A stretch of 64,000 nucleotides of DNA from Conchocele bisecta (lineage: Eukaryota > Mollusca > Bivalvia > Lucinida > Thyasiridae). Positions 12,985-25,208 of the stretch are shown here, piece after piece. The notes under the pieces are model-generated. The model worked only from the letters and a program-made list of their open reading frames with translations, had not been told where the DNA came from and searched no databases. Position numbers and translations under genes: made by a program. Location: NCBI GenBank assembly GCA_029237695.1, contig CM055278.1:69617188-69681187 (forward strand). The letters run 5' to 3'. Positions within the stretch are counted from its first letter, which is position 1; every line of letters starts with the position of its first letter.

Positions 12985-13800
12985 ACATGAAACAAGGGTG
13001 CCGTATGTCACAAAATATGCCTGTCGAACATGGGTCAGACAGCCAAGATGAAGGAATGTGAAGCAGTCACCAAGGCAAGAAATATTAATGAGAATTTAAA
13101 AATCTATAGCATTATATTTTCCTCTTATTGTGATAAACTGGTATACTATTTTAGGTAGAGAACTCTATATTTTTATTAAAAAAAAAAATGTTCAGCATAA
13201 AAACACCAAGATAGTTTCAGATTGATTGACTGACTGACTGAAAGGTGTTAGAAATTAAAAATGGGATATTTTTTTGTTTGTTTGTTTATTAGTGTTTAAC
13301 GGCCTATCAACAGCTAAGGTCATGTAAGGCCGGGCAAACGGGTTCGATCCCATTTTAACCTGCTGCATTGGGGGGAAAATTCCAAAATCAGAACTGAATA
13401 TTTACATCGAGAAACAATATATTCAGCCCTGAAATTAGAATAACCCGACCTGGTGGCAGGTCCATACCACACCAAAGTCACTTAGCCCCTTCCCCTAAAA
13501 TAGGATTACGAATTATCGTAAAACTCACATAAGGGGTATAACCAGATTCAACTGTCACATACAAAATGCCAAAGACGTATGCGAGGGCCAAACCAGGTCT
13601 CCAGTCGGGATTCCGGTAAGGATGAACCCCGATCGTTAAATTATCATTGCGTGCTCCCACCTGCCACCCACGTGATATTTTTGTTTCAGATTGATCGACT
13701 GTTTGGGTTTAGAGGAGTTTTGTACACAAACGCTGCAGTTTTTCTGTCCGCTGCATGCCTGCCGTGCGGTAAATAATACGTAAAACCCTAATCATATTGA
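12985..13800 (+). mobile_element. ACAAG-start element interrupted by a SINE
   Basis: The start GAAACAAGGGTGCCGTATGT and the segment AATGTGAAGCAGTCACCAAG match the element at 20904-21860. After the inserted SINE-like copy (13258-13680) the sequence resumes with TTTCAGATTGATCGACTGT and GTACACAAACGCTGCAG, also matching that element. It ends near GTAAATAATACGTAAAACCC. Confidence 0.7.
13258..13680 (-). mobile_element. SINE-like element (inserted copy)
   Basis: The element runs from a (GTTT)n run, the 3' tail when read on the minus strand, to GCTCCCACCTGCCACCCAC. The flanks are GATATTTTT on both sides, and the uninterrupted relative at about 21145 has GTGATATTTTTGTT, so this is an insertion with target duplication. 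On the minus strand, a possible A box (TGGCAGGTGGGAGC) and B box (GGTTCATCC) near the 5' end suggest a tRNA-like head. That part is tentative. Confidence 0.75.
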
Positions 13801-14299
13801 AGTACAGTACAAGAAGACATGACAACAAGGATGCCGCCTTGGTATGGTCAGTGAACAAAACAGTCCACCTGGGTAGTTGAACCTGGCTAGCGCACCACAG
13901 ATCTATACTGCATACCTCACCATCATGCATACCTCACCATCATGCGTCAAAAAGACAGTAATTCGTGCACAGTAAATCATATTGAGCATTTGAGCTTTTG
14001 GAGCCAATGATAAGACAACATATGGTATTTATGCAAATTAGCAAATTAGTCATTGAAGTATATTGTAAAGTTCCGCAATATATCTCCCTGACAACAACCC
14101 ACTACTATAGTTACATGTATATATAAGAGTATGACCAGTATGAATGCTGCTATGGAATGACAATATCCAAAATATCTAACTGAATAAACGATTTTAATTT
14201 AGTAATACGATTATATATTATAATGTATTATATGTATTCATATCCGGCGGCCATTTTTATAGACTTGCCCGTTATTGAGTCCTTGTGACTTAATACCAG

Positions 14300-14481
14300 T
14301 AGCCGATTTCATCAAAATTGCAAAGTATACTTTGAGGGAGAAGTTTTCAATTTTAGGATAAATTTATTAATTTTTATTATACTGAATTTATTACATTATC
14401 ACAGCCAAATCTGGCTGTGATAATGTAATAAATTAAGTATAATAATTCTGCATTCTTTTAATCATCAAATATATGCTACAG
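14300..14481. mobile_element. Palindromic MITE (AGTATACTT family), shortened copy
   Basis: The left end is GTAGCCGATTTCATC, with CAAAGTATACTTTGAGGGAG. The palindromic centre is TTATTACATTATCACAGCC ... GGCTGTGATAATGTAATAA. The right half is truncated after ATCAAATATATGCTACAG. Other copies are at 17341, 28760, 29703 and 41888. Confidence 0.85.
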
Positions 14482-14539
14482 GATTTGGTGTACTTAAATT
14501 CTTAGATGTAACATCCAAGTGTAATTACATAAGCTATTT

Positions 14540-14830
14540 CCTACACAAGTTGATTATCGGTTACTATTATGATATTTGGCGGCCATATTGGACTAATGCT
14601 ATTGCAACATTTGTCCAAATGCTTACTGGAATAATTAGATACCTAAATATAATATTGGTATACAAAGTTGCTCTGATTCTTATTTCAAGATACATTGTAA
14701 TACATGCATCATATATGGTGGCCATCTTATATGCACATATTTATGTAAAATGGTCACTTTGGTGGCCATCTTGGATTTATGCAGATTTCTCAAAATGCTC
14801 AAGGATGACAGGTTGTCATTAGTCGGATTC
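14540..14830. repeat. AT-rich repeat with GGCGGCCAT motifs
   Basis: Three occurrences of (G)GTGGCCATCTT / GGCGGCCATATTGG occur within 250 bp. The sequence resembles 12110-12360 in reverse orientation. No gene was seen. Confidence 0.5.
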
Positions 14831-14889
14831 TAAAACTAGAAGGTCTAGACATGCAAAATCAGTAATAAAAAAAAACTGCCCAAATATGC

Positions 14890-15360
14890 CAGCAAAATTA
14901 CAACTTGCAAATCATTTGCCATCACAATTGCCAGCACAATTACAACTTTAAATCATTTGCCAGCACAATTACAACTACCACAATTACAACTTGTAAATCA
15001 TTTTACAACTTTAAATCATTTGCCAGCACAATTACAACTAGCACAATTACAACTTGTAAATCATTTGCCAGCACAATTGCCAGCACAATTACCACTTCAT
15101 TTGTCGGCACAATTACAACTTGCATCTATTGAATGAGTCAGTGGAACAAGGGGGTTTATGGAGCTATTCCCCTTCATCCACTGATCCAGAATTACAATAC
15201 TTATTAGCAGCAGTTACAAAACACTTGATATTATCATCATTTGTCATCAATGATATATCGACTTGCAAATCATTTGTCAGCACAATTACAACTTGCAAAT
15301 ATTTGTCAGCAAAATTACAAAATGCACATCATTTGTCAGCACAATTACAACTTGTACATC
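14890..15360. repeat. ~30-bp tandem repeat (CAGCACAATTACAACTTG)
   Basis: Irregular copies of GCCAGCACAATTACAACTTG and CAAATCATTT occur, interrupted at 15130-15260 by unrelated sequence. There is no start context or domain in the open frames. Confidence 0.85.
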
Positions 15361-15364
15361 ATTT

Positions 15365-15440
15365 CGATGGTCTGGTAACATAAGGTCGTAACTGCTATGC
15401 TAAAGCATAGCAGTTACGACCTTATGTTACTAGACCATCG
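15365..15440. repeat. Near-perfect 36-bp-arm hairpin
   Basis: The arms 15365-15400 and 15405-15440 differ at one position (CTGG versus CTAG) around a TAAA loop. The arm contains CATAAGGTCGTAACTGCTAT. The sequence from 15450 to 16070 is AT-rich with no supported gene. Confidence 0.9.
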
Positions 15441-16069
15441 ATTTGTCATACTTACAACTGAAACATGGAATACATTTTTACATAATTACACATGGACATG
15501 ATTTATGGATACAATACATGCAGACACCAATGCTGTAAATTACAACTTGTAGATATTATTCAAATTACAACAAGTTTTCTGATTTCTTAAGAAACGAGGC
15601 TATGCCAAATTTCTTTAGCGTTTATTAATGTTATCTGTTTTGATCATCCCCTTTTATGCACCACACATTACCATAAAAATTCTCAGCACTGAAAGACAGT
15701 GTGCTGATCTGGTGCCAGTCACCCTTACTACACTGGATCACTTAACTCCAGGTGTGAATCCCAGTCGTTTAGGGATTCCTTCCCTAATGATGGATTCATC
15801 GTGAAGATACACATACCCTCCCATCTCCAGACACCAGCAAAGTTTCAAATTTCTCTACTACTTTATAACATTATATTATTATATTAACCCATTCCATGCA
15901 GAATACACCTTTGATTATGTTATTTCTAAATGACAGTTTCTGTTGCAACCACTCAAAATGGCATATCCTCGGCATGAAATAAAGAAAAGAAATTAAAACA
16001 AGAAACGAGGCAAAGCCACGAAGGCCAGGTTTTTTCCAAGCATTGACACTTGGATAACATAATTATACC

Positions 16070-17120
16070 CACTTTTTGTAGACTAGATGGCCGTGGCCTG
16101 CATGTCGCGCCTTGGGGCGAGGCATGGACACTAAAAAAATAGATATAGTAGATGGAAAAACTTTAACAAAAAAACTTTAACCGGACACACGGACGTACGG
16201 ACGGACGTTTGCCAAAATGCCGACGATATCGCGCTTTCCGCAAGCGGGTGCGACAATGATGATAAACACCCATGTGAAGTATCAAGGTAATGGGTGAAGC
16301 AGTTGCAGAGATAAAGTACACAAACAAACTTTAACAAATAAATTCAAAATAATTTGACCTCGACATTGCGCACAGGGGCCCCACGGTTGGGGGTTAGAGT
16401 GAAAATATGGACGATGATAAACACAAATGTGAAGTTTCAAGGTAATGGGCGAAGCAGTTGCAGAGATATAGTATAACAAAAAAGTTTTAACCAAAAAAAA
16501 AAAAACCAAAAAATTTAACCAGACGTACGTTAAAAAGTTAACGTTGAAAATGGCTAAGTCAATTACGTAGAAATAATAGGTGAAGGTAAAAAAATGGTCA
16601 CATGTTGGATAGTTGTATGTGGTAGGCACCCCTTGGTTATGAAGCTGTGAAAGTTTGGTGGTCCTAGGTGGTACAGTACCAAAGAAATGGACTTAAACAC
16701 GAAAACTTAACATTGTAAACGCGAAAAGTTAACATTGAAAAATGGCTAAGTCGATTGCGCGGAAAAAATGGGTCAAGTTAAAAAAAAAGTAACATGTTGG
16801 ATAGTGATATGTGGATGCACCCCCCTTGATTCTGAAGCTGTGAAAGTTTGGTAGGCCTAGTGGTGTAACAAACCAAAAGAAATGGACTCAAACACGAAAA
16901 CTTAACATTGAAAACGCGAAAACTTAACATTAAAATGCTAATTCGATTGCGCGGAAAAAATGGGTCAAGTTAAAAAAAAAGTAACAGTTTGGATCCCCGT
17001 GTTGTGGGCACCCTTGATTATGAAGCTGTGAAAGTGGTGTCCATGTGGTACAGAACAAATGGACTCAAAAAACACAAAAAAAACTTAACATTGATTGGGG
17101 ACGCCGCCGCCCGCCCGCCC
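16070..17120. repeat. Tandem-core repeat region (~180-bp units)
   Basis: Units at about 16545, 16735 and 16920 share GAAAATGGCTAAGTCGATTG, CACATGTTGGATAGT and TTATGAAGCTGTGAAAGTTTGG. An earlier sub-repeat (16260-16460) shares GATGATAAACACAAATGTGAAG. A hairpin with CGCTTTCCGCAAGCG lies at about 16228. A GC-rich run of CCGCCCGCC type (17100-17150) follows. The organisation fits fragments of hairpin-ended non-autonomous elements. Confidence 0.65.
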
Positions 17121-17340
17121 CCAACCCGCCCGCCGCCCGCCCGGCTTTCGCCAATCCAATAGCCTGGATTTTTTTTCAAAAAACCTGGCTAATCATAAAA
17201 TCTAAGATAAATTCTAATCTAGTACAAGTGTATTTCACGGCAACGTTTGTTTAATCATACCAACACAACAGGCAATAATTCAAATATTGGCAAATGATGT
17301 AGACATCAAAATGGAAAAAGACTGATAAACAGTGCAGTTT

Positions 17341-17645
17341 CAGTAGCCGATTTCATCAACATTGCAAAGTATACTTATCTAGCAAAGTATACTTTGAGGG
17401 AGTAATCATTTATTTTTCCTGAAATACGTTATTTCATATAGAACTAACGACTGCGTATATTTGATAATTAAAAGTATGCAGAATTATTATACTGAATTTA
17501 TTACATTATCACAGCCAAAATGGCTGTGATAATGTAATAAATTCAGTATAATAAAAATTAATAAATTTATCCTTAAATTGAAAATTTCTCAAAGTATACT
17601 TTGCATGATAAGTATACTTTGTAATGTTACTGAAATAGGCTACAG
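17341..17645. mobile_element. Palindromic MITE (AGTATACTT family), full-length copy
   Basis: Inverted ends GTAGCCGATTTCATCA and TACTGAAATAGGCTAC, internal CAAAGTATACTT on both sides, and a central palindrome of TTATTACATTATCACAGCC with its complement. The length is about 305 bp. This copy supplies the uninterrupted sequence CAGTATAATAAAAATTAAT used to define the insertion at 29907. Confidence 0.9.
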
Positions 17646-17749
17646 GTGATGGCTCATTACAAGTCCGATCATCTGGATCTATAAAGTTCCTGAATATTAG
17701 ATTCAAGGCCTTCATGTTGAGAGAGTTATCAACAACAAAAACACAAATG

Positions 17750-18540
17750 TTAACAAGAGTGCCGAAGGTCACAATATATGCACGAGACATGGCAATTGAA
17801 CAAGAGAGAAATCAATAAGGTTCTTCCTCTGGTCATGATAAACATGTATACCTATTTTGGTTAAGATCCGTCAAGCAGACCTTAAGGTATAACAAAGGAC
17901 AATCTGTACGCAAATGGGCGTATAAAAAACATTGCATAAAAAGTTAACATTAGGTCATGCGCATGTCTCTGCCATATACACAAAACAAGAATTCCGCCAC
18001 GGAAGCGGTGTCGCGCCTGCATCAAAGCATCACAAAAACCATCAGAGAAGTCTTGCTTAAAACACGAAAAAGGTCATGGTTGAAGAAACTTGTTGACATA
18101 AAAACAAAGAGTTCCGAAGGTCACAATATACACCCGTCGAGGTAAGGCCAGTCAACAAGGGGAGATAACTCACTAAAAACCAATAGGCTTCTTTGTCTTG
18201 CCTTGATAAACATTTGGTTACGATCGGTGAAGTAGAACCCGAGTTATTGCGTAGACAAGGATACAGAGTGCGAAAATTAAAAATGACTGCCAAGGGGCGA
18301 TAAGTCATCTGAATTGTTTGAAAATCAATAGGCTTCTTCGTATTGTCGTGACACACATGTATACCAAATTTGGTTACGATTGGTGAAGTAGAACTTGAGT
18401 TATTACGTGGACAAGGATACAGAGCGAGAACGTTAAAAATGGTCGCAAAGGCGAGATGTTATCGGAAAATAGGCTTCTTCGTCTTGCCGTGATAAACATG
18501 TATACCAAATATGGTTACGAGCAAAAGAGCCAAAGATAAA
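17750..18540 (+). mobile_element. ACAAGA-start element fragments with ~170-bp repeats
   Basis: TTAACAAGAGTGCCGAAGGTC (17752) and AACAAGAATTCCGCCACGG (17984) look like 5' ends of two element families. The second, with its following GTGTCGCGCCTGC, matches the start of the element at 58062. Repeats at 18100-18530 share CTTCTTCGTCTTGCCGTGAT, GGTTACGATTGGTGAAGTAG and GACAAGGATACAGAG. Confidence 0.6.
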
Positions 18541-18589
18541 AACATACCTGAGGGCCAAACCAGGCAAATCACGATTCATATAAGGAGGA

Positions 18590-20738
18590 ATCCATGCCGT
18601 TAATTTACGCCATCACGTTCGCACGACCAACCACTTTCATGAGTAGATTTAAAACTTAGACATGCCGCCAATATGTTTTCATACGTTAATGTATCATTCC
18701 TACCAAGCTTAGTCGAAATCCGGCCAGCGGTTCACGAGAAGATTTTTTAAGAATTTATGCTATTTTTAGACGGCGGCCATCTTGGATTAGCGATGACCTC
18801 CATTTTAACAAATTTGAAAAGGCTTCACCCATGGACCATAACTTTTAAGTTTGGCTACCATGGGCCAAGCGGTTCATGTGAAGAAGAATTTTGAAATCTC
18901 TAATAAAAGAACGACCTTTTGACATTTGGCGGCCATCTTGGATGACATAACAATCCGATTTCGACAAAAAATATACCAGAGTGATTGCCTCATTGATACC
19001 TTCGATTTGATATATAACATGACCATATTCGGTCAAAAATAAAATTTGACCCAAATTTGACCCCACGGGCCACGCCAATTTTTGACCCCGGGGTCACCAT
19101 TTTAACAACTTTGAAAGAGCAATGTACATCGATCATTCCTACCAAGTTTCGTCAAAATCCGGCTAGCGGTTCATGAGAAGATTTTTTAAGAATTTATGCT
19201 ATTTTTAGACGGCGGCCATCTTGGATTAGCGATGACCTCCATTTTAACAAATCTGAAAAGGCTTCACCCATGGACCATAACTTTTAAGTTTGGCTACCAT
19301 GGGCCAAGCGGTTCATGTGAAGAAGAATTTTTAAATCTCTAATAAAAGAACGACTTTTTGACATTTCGGCGGTCATCTTGGATGACATAACAATCCGATT
19401 TCGACAATAAATGTACCAGAGTGATCGCCTCATTGATACCTTCAATTTGATATATAACATGACCATATTCGGTCAAAAATAAAATTTGACCCCAATTTGA
19501 CCCCACGGGCCACGCCCATTTTTGACCCCGGGGGAGTCAACCATTTTTAAAAACAACTTTTGAAAGAAGGCATTAGAACATCGATCATTCCTACCAAGTT
19601 TCGTCGAAATCCGGTGAGCGGTTCATGAGAAGATTTTTTAAGAATTTATGCTATTTTTAGACGGCGGCCATCTTGGATTAGCGATGACCTCCATTTTAAC
19701 AAATCTGAAAAGGCTTCACCCATGGACCATAACTTTTAAGTTTGGCTACCATGGGCCAAGCGGTTCATGTGAAGAAGAATTTTGAAATCTCAAATAAAAG
19801 AACGACCTTTTGACTTTTCGGCGGCCATCTTGGATGACATAACCATCCGATTTCGACAAAAAATTCATCAGAGTGATCGCCTCATTGATACCTTTGATTT
19901 GATATATGATATGACCATATTCGGTCAAAAATAAAATTTGACCCCAATTTGACCCCACGGGCCACGCCTATTTTTGACCCCGGGGTCACCATTTTAACAA
20001 CTTTGAAAGAGCATTGTGCATCGATCATTCCTACCAAGTTTTGTTTGTTTGTTTGTTTATCGGTGTTTAACGGCCTATCAACAGCTAAGGTCATGTAAGG
20101 CCGGGCAAACGGGTTCGATCCCGTTTTAACCTGCTGCATTGGGGGGAAAATCCCAAAATCAGAACGGAATATTTACATCGAGATACATGTACAACATATT
20201 CAGCCCTGAAATTAGAATAACCTGACCTGGTGCCAGGTCCATACCGCACCAAAGTCACTTGGCCCCTTCCCCTACTTAAAAGTAATACTGGTAGGATTAC
20301 TCTTATAAGGGGTATAACCAGATTCAACTGTCACATTCAAAATGCCAAAGACGTATGTGAGGGCCAAACCAGGTCTCCAATCGGAATTCCGGTAAGGATG
20401 AACCCTGATCGTTAAATTACCCGTCGCATGCTCCCACCTGCCACCCACAACCAAGTTTTGTCGAAATCCTGTTGGCGGTTCTTGAGAAGAAGATTTTTGA
20501 AGAATTTGTGCTATTTAGACGGCGGCCATCTTGTATTACGTAATGACGTCATTTTAACAATTTTGCAATCCCCCTACCTAAGGACCATGACCATGAAGTT
20601 TGGTGACTATAGGCCCAATGGTTACCGAGGAGAAGACGTTTAAAAATGTTCACGGACGACGACGGACGACGACGGACGACGACGACGGACACATTGCGGT
20701 AACAATAGCTCACATGAGCTTCGCTCAGGTGAGCTAAA
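18590..20738 (+). mobile_element. Tandem-core element (~450-bp units x3) with terminal hairpin
   Basis: Three long units (about 18690, 19140 and 19590) share TAGACGGCGGCCATCTTGGA, CACCCATGGACCATAAC and GACCATATTCGGTCAAAAAT. A partial fourth unit is split by a SINE-like insertion at 20044-20449. The end has a GACGACGGAC run (20655-20690) and the hairpin AGCTCACATGAGC-TTC-GCTCAGGTGAGCT (20707-20735), followed by AAAAATG. The 5' end was not located with certainty. Confidence 0.7.
20044..20449 (-). mobile_element. SINE-like retroposon with 11-bp target-site duplication
   Basis: The element is flanked by ACCAAGTTTTG at 20033-20043 and 20450-20460. It interrupts a tandem unit whose intact relatives read CCTACCAAGTTTCGTC. 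The left edge is (GTTT)n, a simple tail on the minus strand. The right edge is CTCCCACCTGCCACCCAC. Internal CGGGTTCGATCCCGTTTTAA is seen in other copies at 13340 and 22756. Confidence 0.85.
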
Positions 20739-20903
20739 AATGAAATATAATTTGATACACATACACATGAATACATGCTTAAAGAATAGAATTACAAAAT
20801 GTAAATTTAAATATTATTATTGCTTTGATTTTTATAAACTAGTGTTAAATGTAAATATTAGGTACTTTGTAGAATGACAAGAAATACTACATCTAAAATA
20901 ATC

Positions 20904-21860
20904 TTAACAAGAGTGCCGTAAGTCACAAAATACGCCCGTGGAAGATGGGCCAGAAAGTGAAGATGCAGAAATGTGAAGCTGTCACCAAGGCAAGAAACAT
21001 TAATGAGAATTTGAAACTCTATAGCATTATTTCTTCCTCTCATTGTGCTAAACAGGTATACTAATTTAGGTATAGAAGTGTAAAGTAGCAATTATATGGA
21101 ATTGGATAAAAAATGCAGAAAAAATGGCTAAATTAAAAAGGTGATATTTTTGTTAGAAAACATTTATTCGGCATAAAAACACCAAGGTGCACATCTTCAA
21201 TATGTGTACAAGACGTGTGTATATAGTTTCACATCGACTGATTGAACGGTTTCAGAGGAGTTGTGTACACAAGCTCTGTACCCTATATAGAATTGTATAC
21301 AAAAATGTAGAAAAAATGGCTAAGTTAAAAAGGTGATATTTTTGTTAAAAAATATTTTTTCGCCATAAAAACACCAAGGTGCACATCTTCAATATGTGTA
21401 CAAGACGTGTGTATAGTTTCACATCGATTGACTGAACGGTTTCAAAGGAGTTGTGCACACAAACTCTGTACCCTATATAGAATGGTATACAAAAATGTAG
21501 AAAAAATGGTTAAGTTAAAAAGGTCATATTTTTGTTAAAACTCTTTTTAGGAATAAAAACACCAAGGTGCACATCTTCAATATGTGTAGAAGATGTGTGT
21601 ATAGTTTCAGATCTATTGACTTAACGGTTTCAGAGGAGTTGTGTACACAAACTCTGTACCATATATAGAATTGTATACAAAAATGTACAAAAAATGCATA
21701 AAAACATAAAAACACCAGGGTGCACATCTTCAATATGTGTACAAGACGTGTGTAGTTTCAGATCGATTGACTGAACGGTTTCAAAGGAGTTGTGTACACA
21801 AACTATGCAGTTTTTTTTTGTCCGCCGCCCGCCCGCCCCGTGGTAAAACATAATACGTAC
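20904..21860 (+). mobile_element. ACAAGA-start element with four ~185-bp core repeats
   Basis: It begins TTAACAAGAGTGCCGTAAG. The core copies share AAAACACCAAGGTGCACATC, TTCAATATGTGTACAAGACG and GTACACAAACTCTGTACC. It ends after CCGCCCGCCCGCCCCGTGG and AAAACATAATACGTACC. The element at 12985-13800 is a single-core relative. Confidence 0.75.
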
Positions 21861-22209
21861 CGTATAAAAATGAGGTCTATATACATGTTAGTGGCTGTGA
21901 CTGAAGAAAAGATATATAGTGCTTGTTAGAAGTATGACAAACAATGCAGATCCTGATCAGGCTGATCTGGATCTACACTGGTCGTAAAATTCATAAGCCC
22001 CATTCCTCCATTGACAACGACATAACTGTTAAGCAGGTAGTTTAGTAGTTAAACCAGATAAATACTTTCCGATTCCTGAGTAGCTTAATACATGAGAGAC
22101 AATTTAATCTCATAATATTAAATAAGTTTACTGATTTCATGGACCGATTATGAAATCAGTAAACGAGATTAAATCAAGAAAAATCTTTGATTCTAAAGCA
22201 CATTATATT

Positions 22210-22560
22210 TACATTTATATTTATTGGTGCTAAACGGCGTGTCAACAGCTATTAAAGGTCATTTAAAGGTGCATGCCCACTCAGTAATCACAACATGTTC
22301 TTTATATCGGAGACATCATCTGAGACATTTTCTGGCAAAGTAAGCATTCATTCACCATTACCCCACATATTTATTGGCATATTATACATTTCATGCCAGA
22401 CGTAAATTTCCACTCATATCAGGGGCGATAACCGTGTTTCATTAAAATACTGGACATTACTATTTATTCTCTGTATTTCTTTTTTGATGTGCAATGATCA
22501 TGCAGTTTACTTTATAATCTCTTGAAAATATTATTTTTTCAGGCGACACATTTAATTAGT
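22210..22560. mobile_element. TIR MITE (AGGTACATGCCCACTCAGT family), partial
   Basis: GGTGCATGCCCACTCAGTAA and TTCTTTATATCGGAGACATC match the left half of the elements at 47655 and 49375. The adjacent AACGGCGTGTCAACAGCTA at 22230 is a SINE-like fragment. Sequence to 22740 is AT-rich. Confidence 0.7.
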
Positions 22561-22739
22561 ATAAATAATAAAAAATGTATCATGCCTCATTTGCATATGA
22601 AACTAGCCTGAAAACACCGCAAGTCACTATCAGTAAAATAAATATTACTAAATGATTATATCTGTATGACGAGCACTCATAATGTTTAGAACTGGTGGAA
22701 CAGTGACACAATTATACACTTATTTAATTCCCATAAAGA

Positions 22740-22860
22740 ATATTTTGTGGGCCAACGGGTTCGATTCCGAATTTAACCTGTAAGGAAAATCCCAAAATCG
22801 GAACGGAATATTTACATGGAAAAAATATATATTCAGCCCTCAAATTAGAATAACCTTCAT
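22740..22860. repeat. SINE-like repeat fragment
   Basis: GGCCAACGGGTTCGATTCCG, GAAAATCCCAAAATCGGAAC and ATTCAGCCCTCAAATTAGAA match the SINE-like element at 20044-20449. Nothing recognisable was seen from 22870 to 23210 apart from the AGAGCTCCAGATAAG motif at 22929. Confidence 0.75.
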
Positions 22861-23414
22861 TGAAGCTTATGTGATTTAACATGTGTGTTCTGTATAGTCT
22901 CATTTGCATATTTATTACACTAGTGTATCAGAGCTCCAGATAAGTTTTGTATATAGACTCCTTCTTCCTAACTCCGGGGGTACGAACAACTCCGTGGGTT
23001 TTTGTTTTTGCACGCTGTTACATTTCACACGAGTGCAAAGTTTGAACCCAGCGTCTGTAGATACCAGGTCACGTGATATGCAATGTTAACACAGAACAGA
23101 ACATGGTCTACTAAACTGTCTCCCAAGTTTGTGTCATGAAACAAGTTAATTTTGTTTTATACTAAAAAAAGTCAGTTAATTTTGTTATACGTCATTTCAT
23201 AGGCTTATATTTCCAAATCAATTAACTAAACTACAAACAATTTTGGATGAAATGCGACGAAATGATGGACCGCACGTTTGACAGGGGTGAACATTTTGAG
23301 ACTTTTGCCATGTGGAGTAAAGATTATTGATGTACATCACTAGGAGATGCAGTTGTCCAAGTATGGTTGATGTAGGCCCAGAAGTATTCCATATACAAGC
23401 TTGACTATAAACAT

Positions 23415-24855
23415 TAACCAAGTAATTCAAGGTTAAATGTAGGTGAAGGTAAAATAAAGGTCAGGGGTTATTGATGTACATCCCTATGAGAAAAAGGTAT
23501 CCAAGTATGGTGTCTGTATGCACAATAGTATTCCATCTACAAGCTTGACTAAAAACGTTAACCAAGGTTGAGTAAAAACCTTAACCAAGGGGAATTAAGT
23601 AAGTAATTTAAGGTTAAATGTAGGTCAAGGTCAAATATAGGTCAGGGGTTGTTGATGTACATCACTAGGAGATGAAGTTGTCCAAGTATGGTTGGTGTAG
23701 GGCCATGAGTATTCCATCTACAAGCTTGACTAAAAACCTTAACCAAAGAGAATTAAGTAAGTAATTCAAGAGGAAATGTAGGTCAAGGTCAAATATAGAT
23801 CAGGGGTTATTGATGTTCATCACTATGAGAAAAGGTTGTCCAAGTATGGTGTCTGTATGCACAATAGTATTCCATGTACAAGCTTGAGTAAAAAGCTTAA
23901 CCAAGGTCGAGTAAAAACCTTAACCAAGGGGAATTAAGTAAGTAATTCAAGGTTAAATGTAGGTCAAGGTCAAATATAGGTCAGAGGTTGTTGATGTACA
24001 TCACTAGGAGATGAAGTTGTCCAAGTATGGTTGGTGTAGGGCCAGGAGTATTCCATCTACAAGCTTGACTAAAAACGTTAACCAAGGGGAATTAAGTAAG
24101 TAATTCAAGAGGAAATGTAGGTCAAGGTCAAATATAGATCAGGGGTTTTTGATGTGCATCACTAGGAGATGAAGTTGTCCAAGTATGGTGGGTGTAGGGC
24201 CAGTAGTATTCCATATAGAAGGTTGACTAAAAACCTTAACCAAAAGGAATTAAGTAAGTAATTGAAGAGGAAATGTAGGTCAAGGTCAAATATAGATCAG
24301 GGGTTATTGATGTACATACCTATGAGAAAAGGTTGTCAAAGTATGGTGTCTGGATGCACAATAGTATTCAATGTACAAGCTCGAAAAAAAAACCTTAACC
24401 AAGGTTGACTAAAAACCTTAACCAAGGGGAATTAAGTAAGTAATTCAAGAGGAAATGTAGGTCAGGTCAAGGTCAAATATAGATGAGGGGTTATTGATGT
24501 GCATCACTAGGAGATGAAGTTGTCCAAGTATGGTGGGTGTAGGGCCAGTAGTATTGCATATACAAGCTTCACTAAAAACCTTAACCAAGGTCGACTAAAA
24601 ACCTTAACCAAGGGGAATTAACCAAGTAATTCAAGAGGAAATGTAGGTCAAGGTCAAATATAGATCAGGGGTTATTGATGTACATCACTAGGAGATGAAG
24701 TTGTCCAAGTATGGTGGGTGTAGGGCCAGTAGTATTCCATATACAAACTTGACTAAAAACCTTAACCAAGGTGTGAACGGTGATGCCGACGCCGACGCCG
24801 ATGCCGACGCCGGGGTGACAACATAAGCTCTACTTATTCTTCGAATAGTCGAGCT
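23415..24855 (+). mobile_element. Tandem-core element with GACGCC run and terminal hairpin
   Basis: Seven or so irregular units share AAGCTTGACTAAAAACCTTA, AACCAAGGGGAATTAAGTAA, GTAGGTCAAGGTCAAATATA and GAAGTTGTCCAAGTATGGT. It ends with a GACGCC run (24780-24815) and the hairpin AGCTCTACTTATTC-TTC-GAATAGTCGAGCT (24825-24855), then AAAAAT. The same family is complete at 38699-39860. Confidence 0.85.
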
Positions 24856-25208
24856 AAAAATTCAAAATTATTTTACTTTTACAAATGTATTATTGATTTT
24901 CTTATTAAATAGGCAACACGTGATAAAAAATAAAACACATTTAAACATTCACTTATTCGAGTTGCAAAAAGTGAACTGCTAAAATAAGTGCGTAAAATAC
25001 GCCAATACGCACCTGTGCATTGGTGTATTATATGATTTTTAATACGCCGTCATATTACACTGCAAAGGCACATTTTATGCAATAAATATCTTGTCCGCTG
25101 TGTACTGGGCATCTGCTAAAACTAGTACATGAAAAATAATACATGAACACAAACATTATGATTGGAATAAGATTTGGCGGCTTAAAATCTGGAATAAAAT
25201 ATATAACT
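24856..25208. other. Downstream flank of the ABCC4-like gene (3' UTR region)
   Basis: This is AT-rich sequence following the stop codon on the minus strand. No AATAAA was found on the minus strand between 25208 and 24856, though a CATAAA variant occurs near 25075. The 3' end of the transcript is therefore undefined. Confidence 0.4.

Noticed and set aside
16228..16260. Hairpin CGCTTTCCGCAAGCG as a transcription terminator
   Set aside because: Bacterial-style terminators are not expected here, and the same hairpin type ends mobile elements elsewhere in the window.
24781..24815. GACGCC runs as a coding or regulatory GC box
   Set aside because: They form the standard trailer just before the terminal hairpin in the repeated element family.
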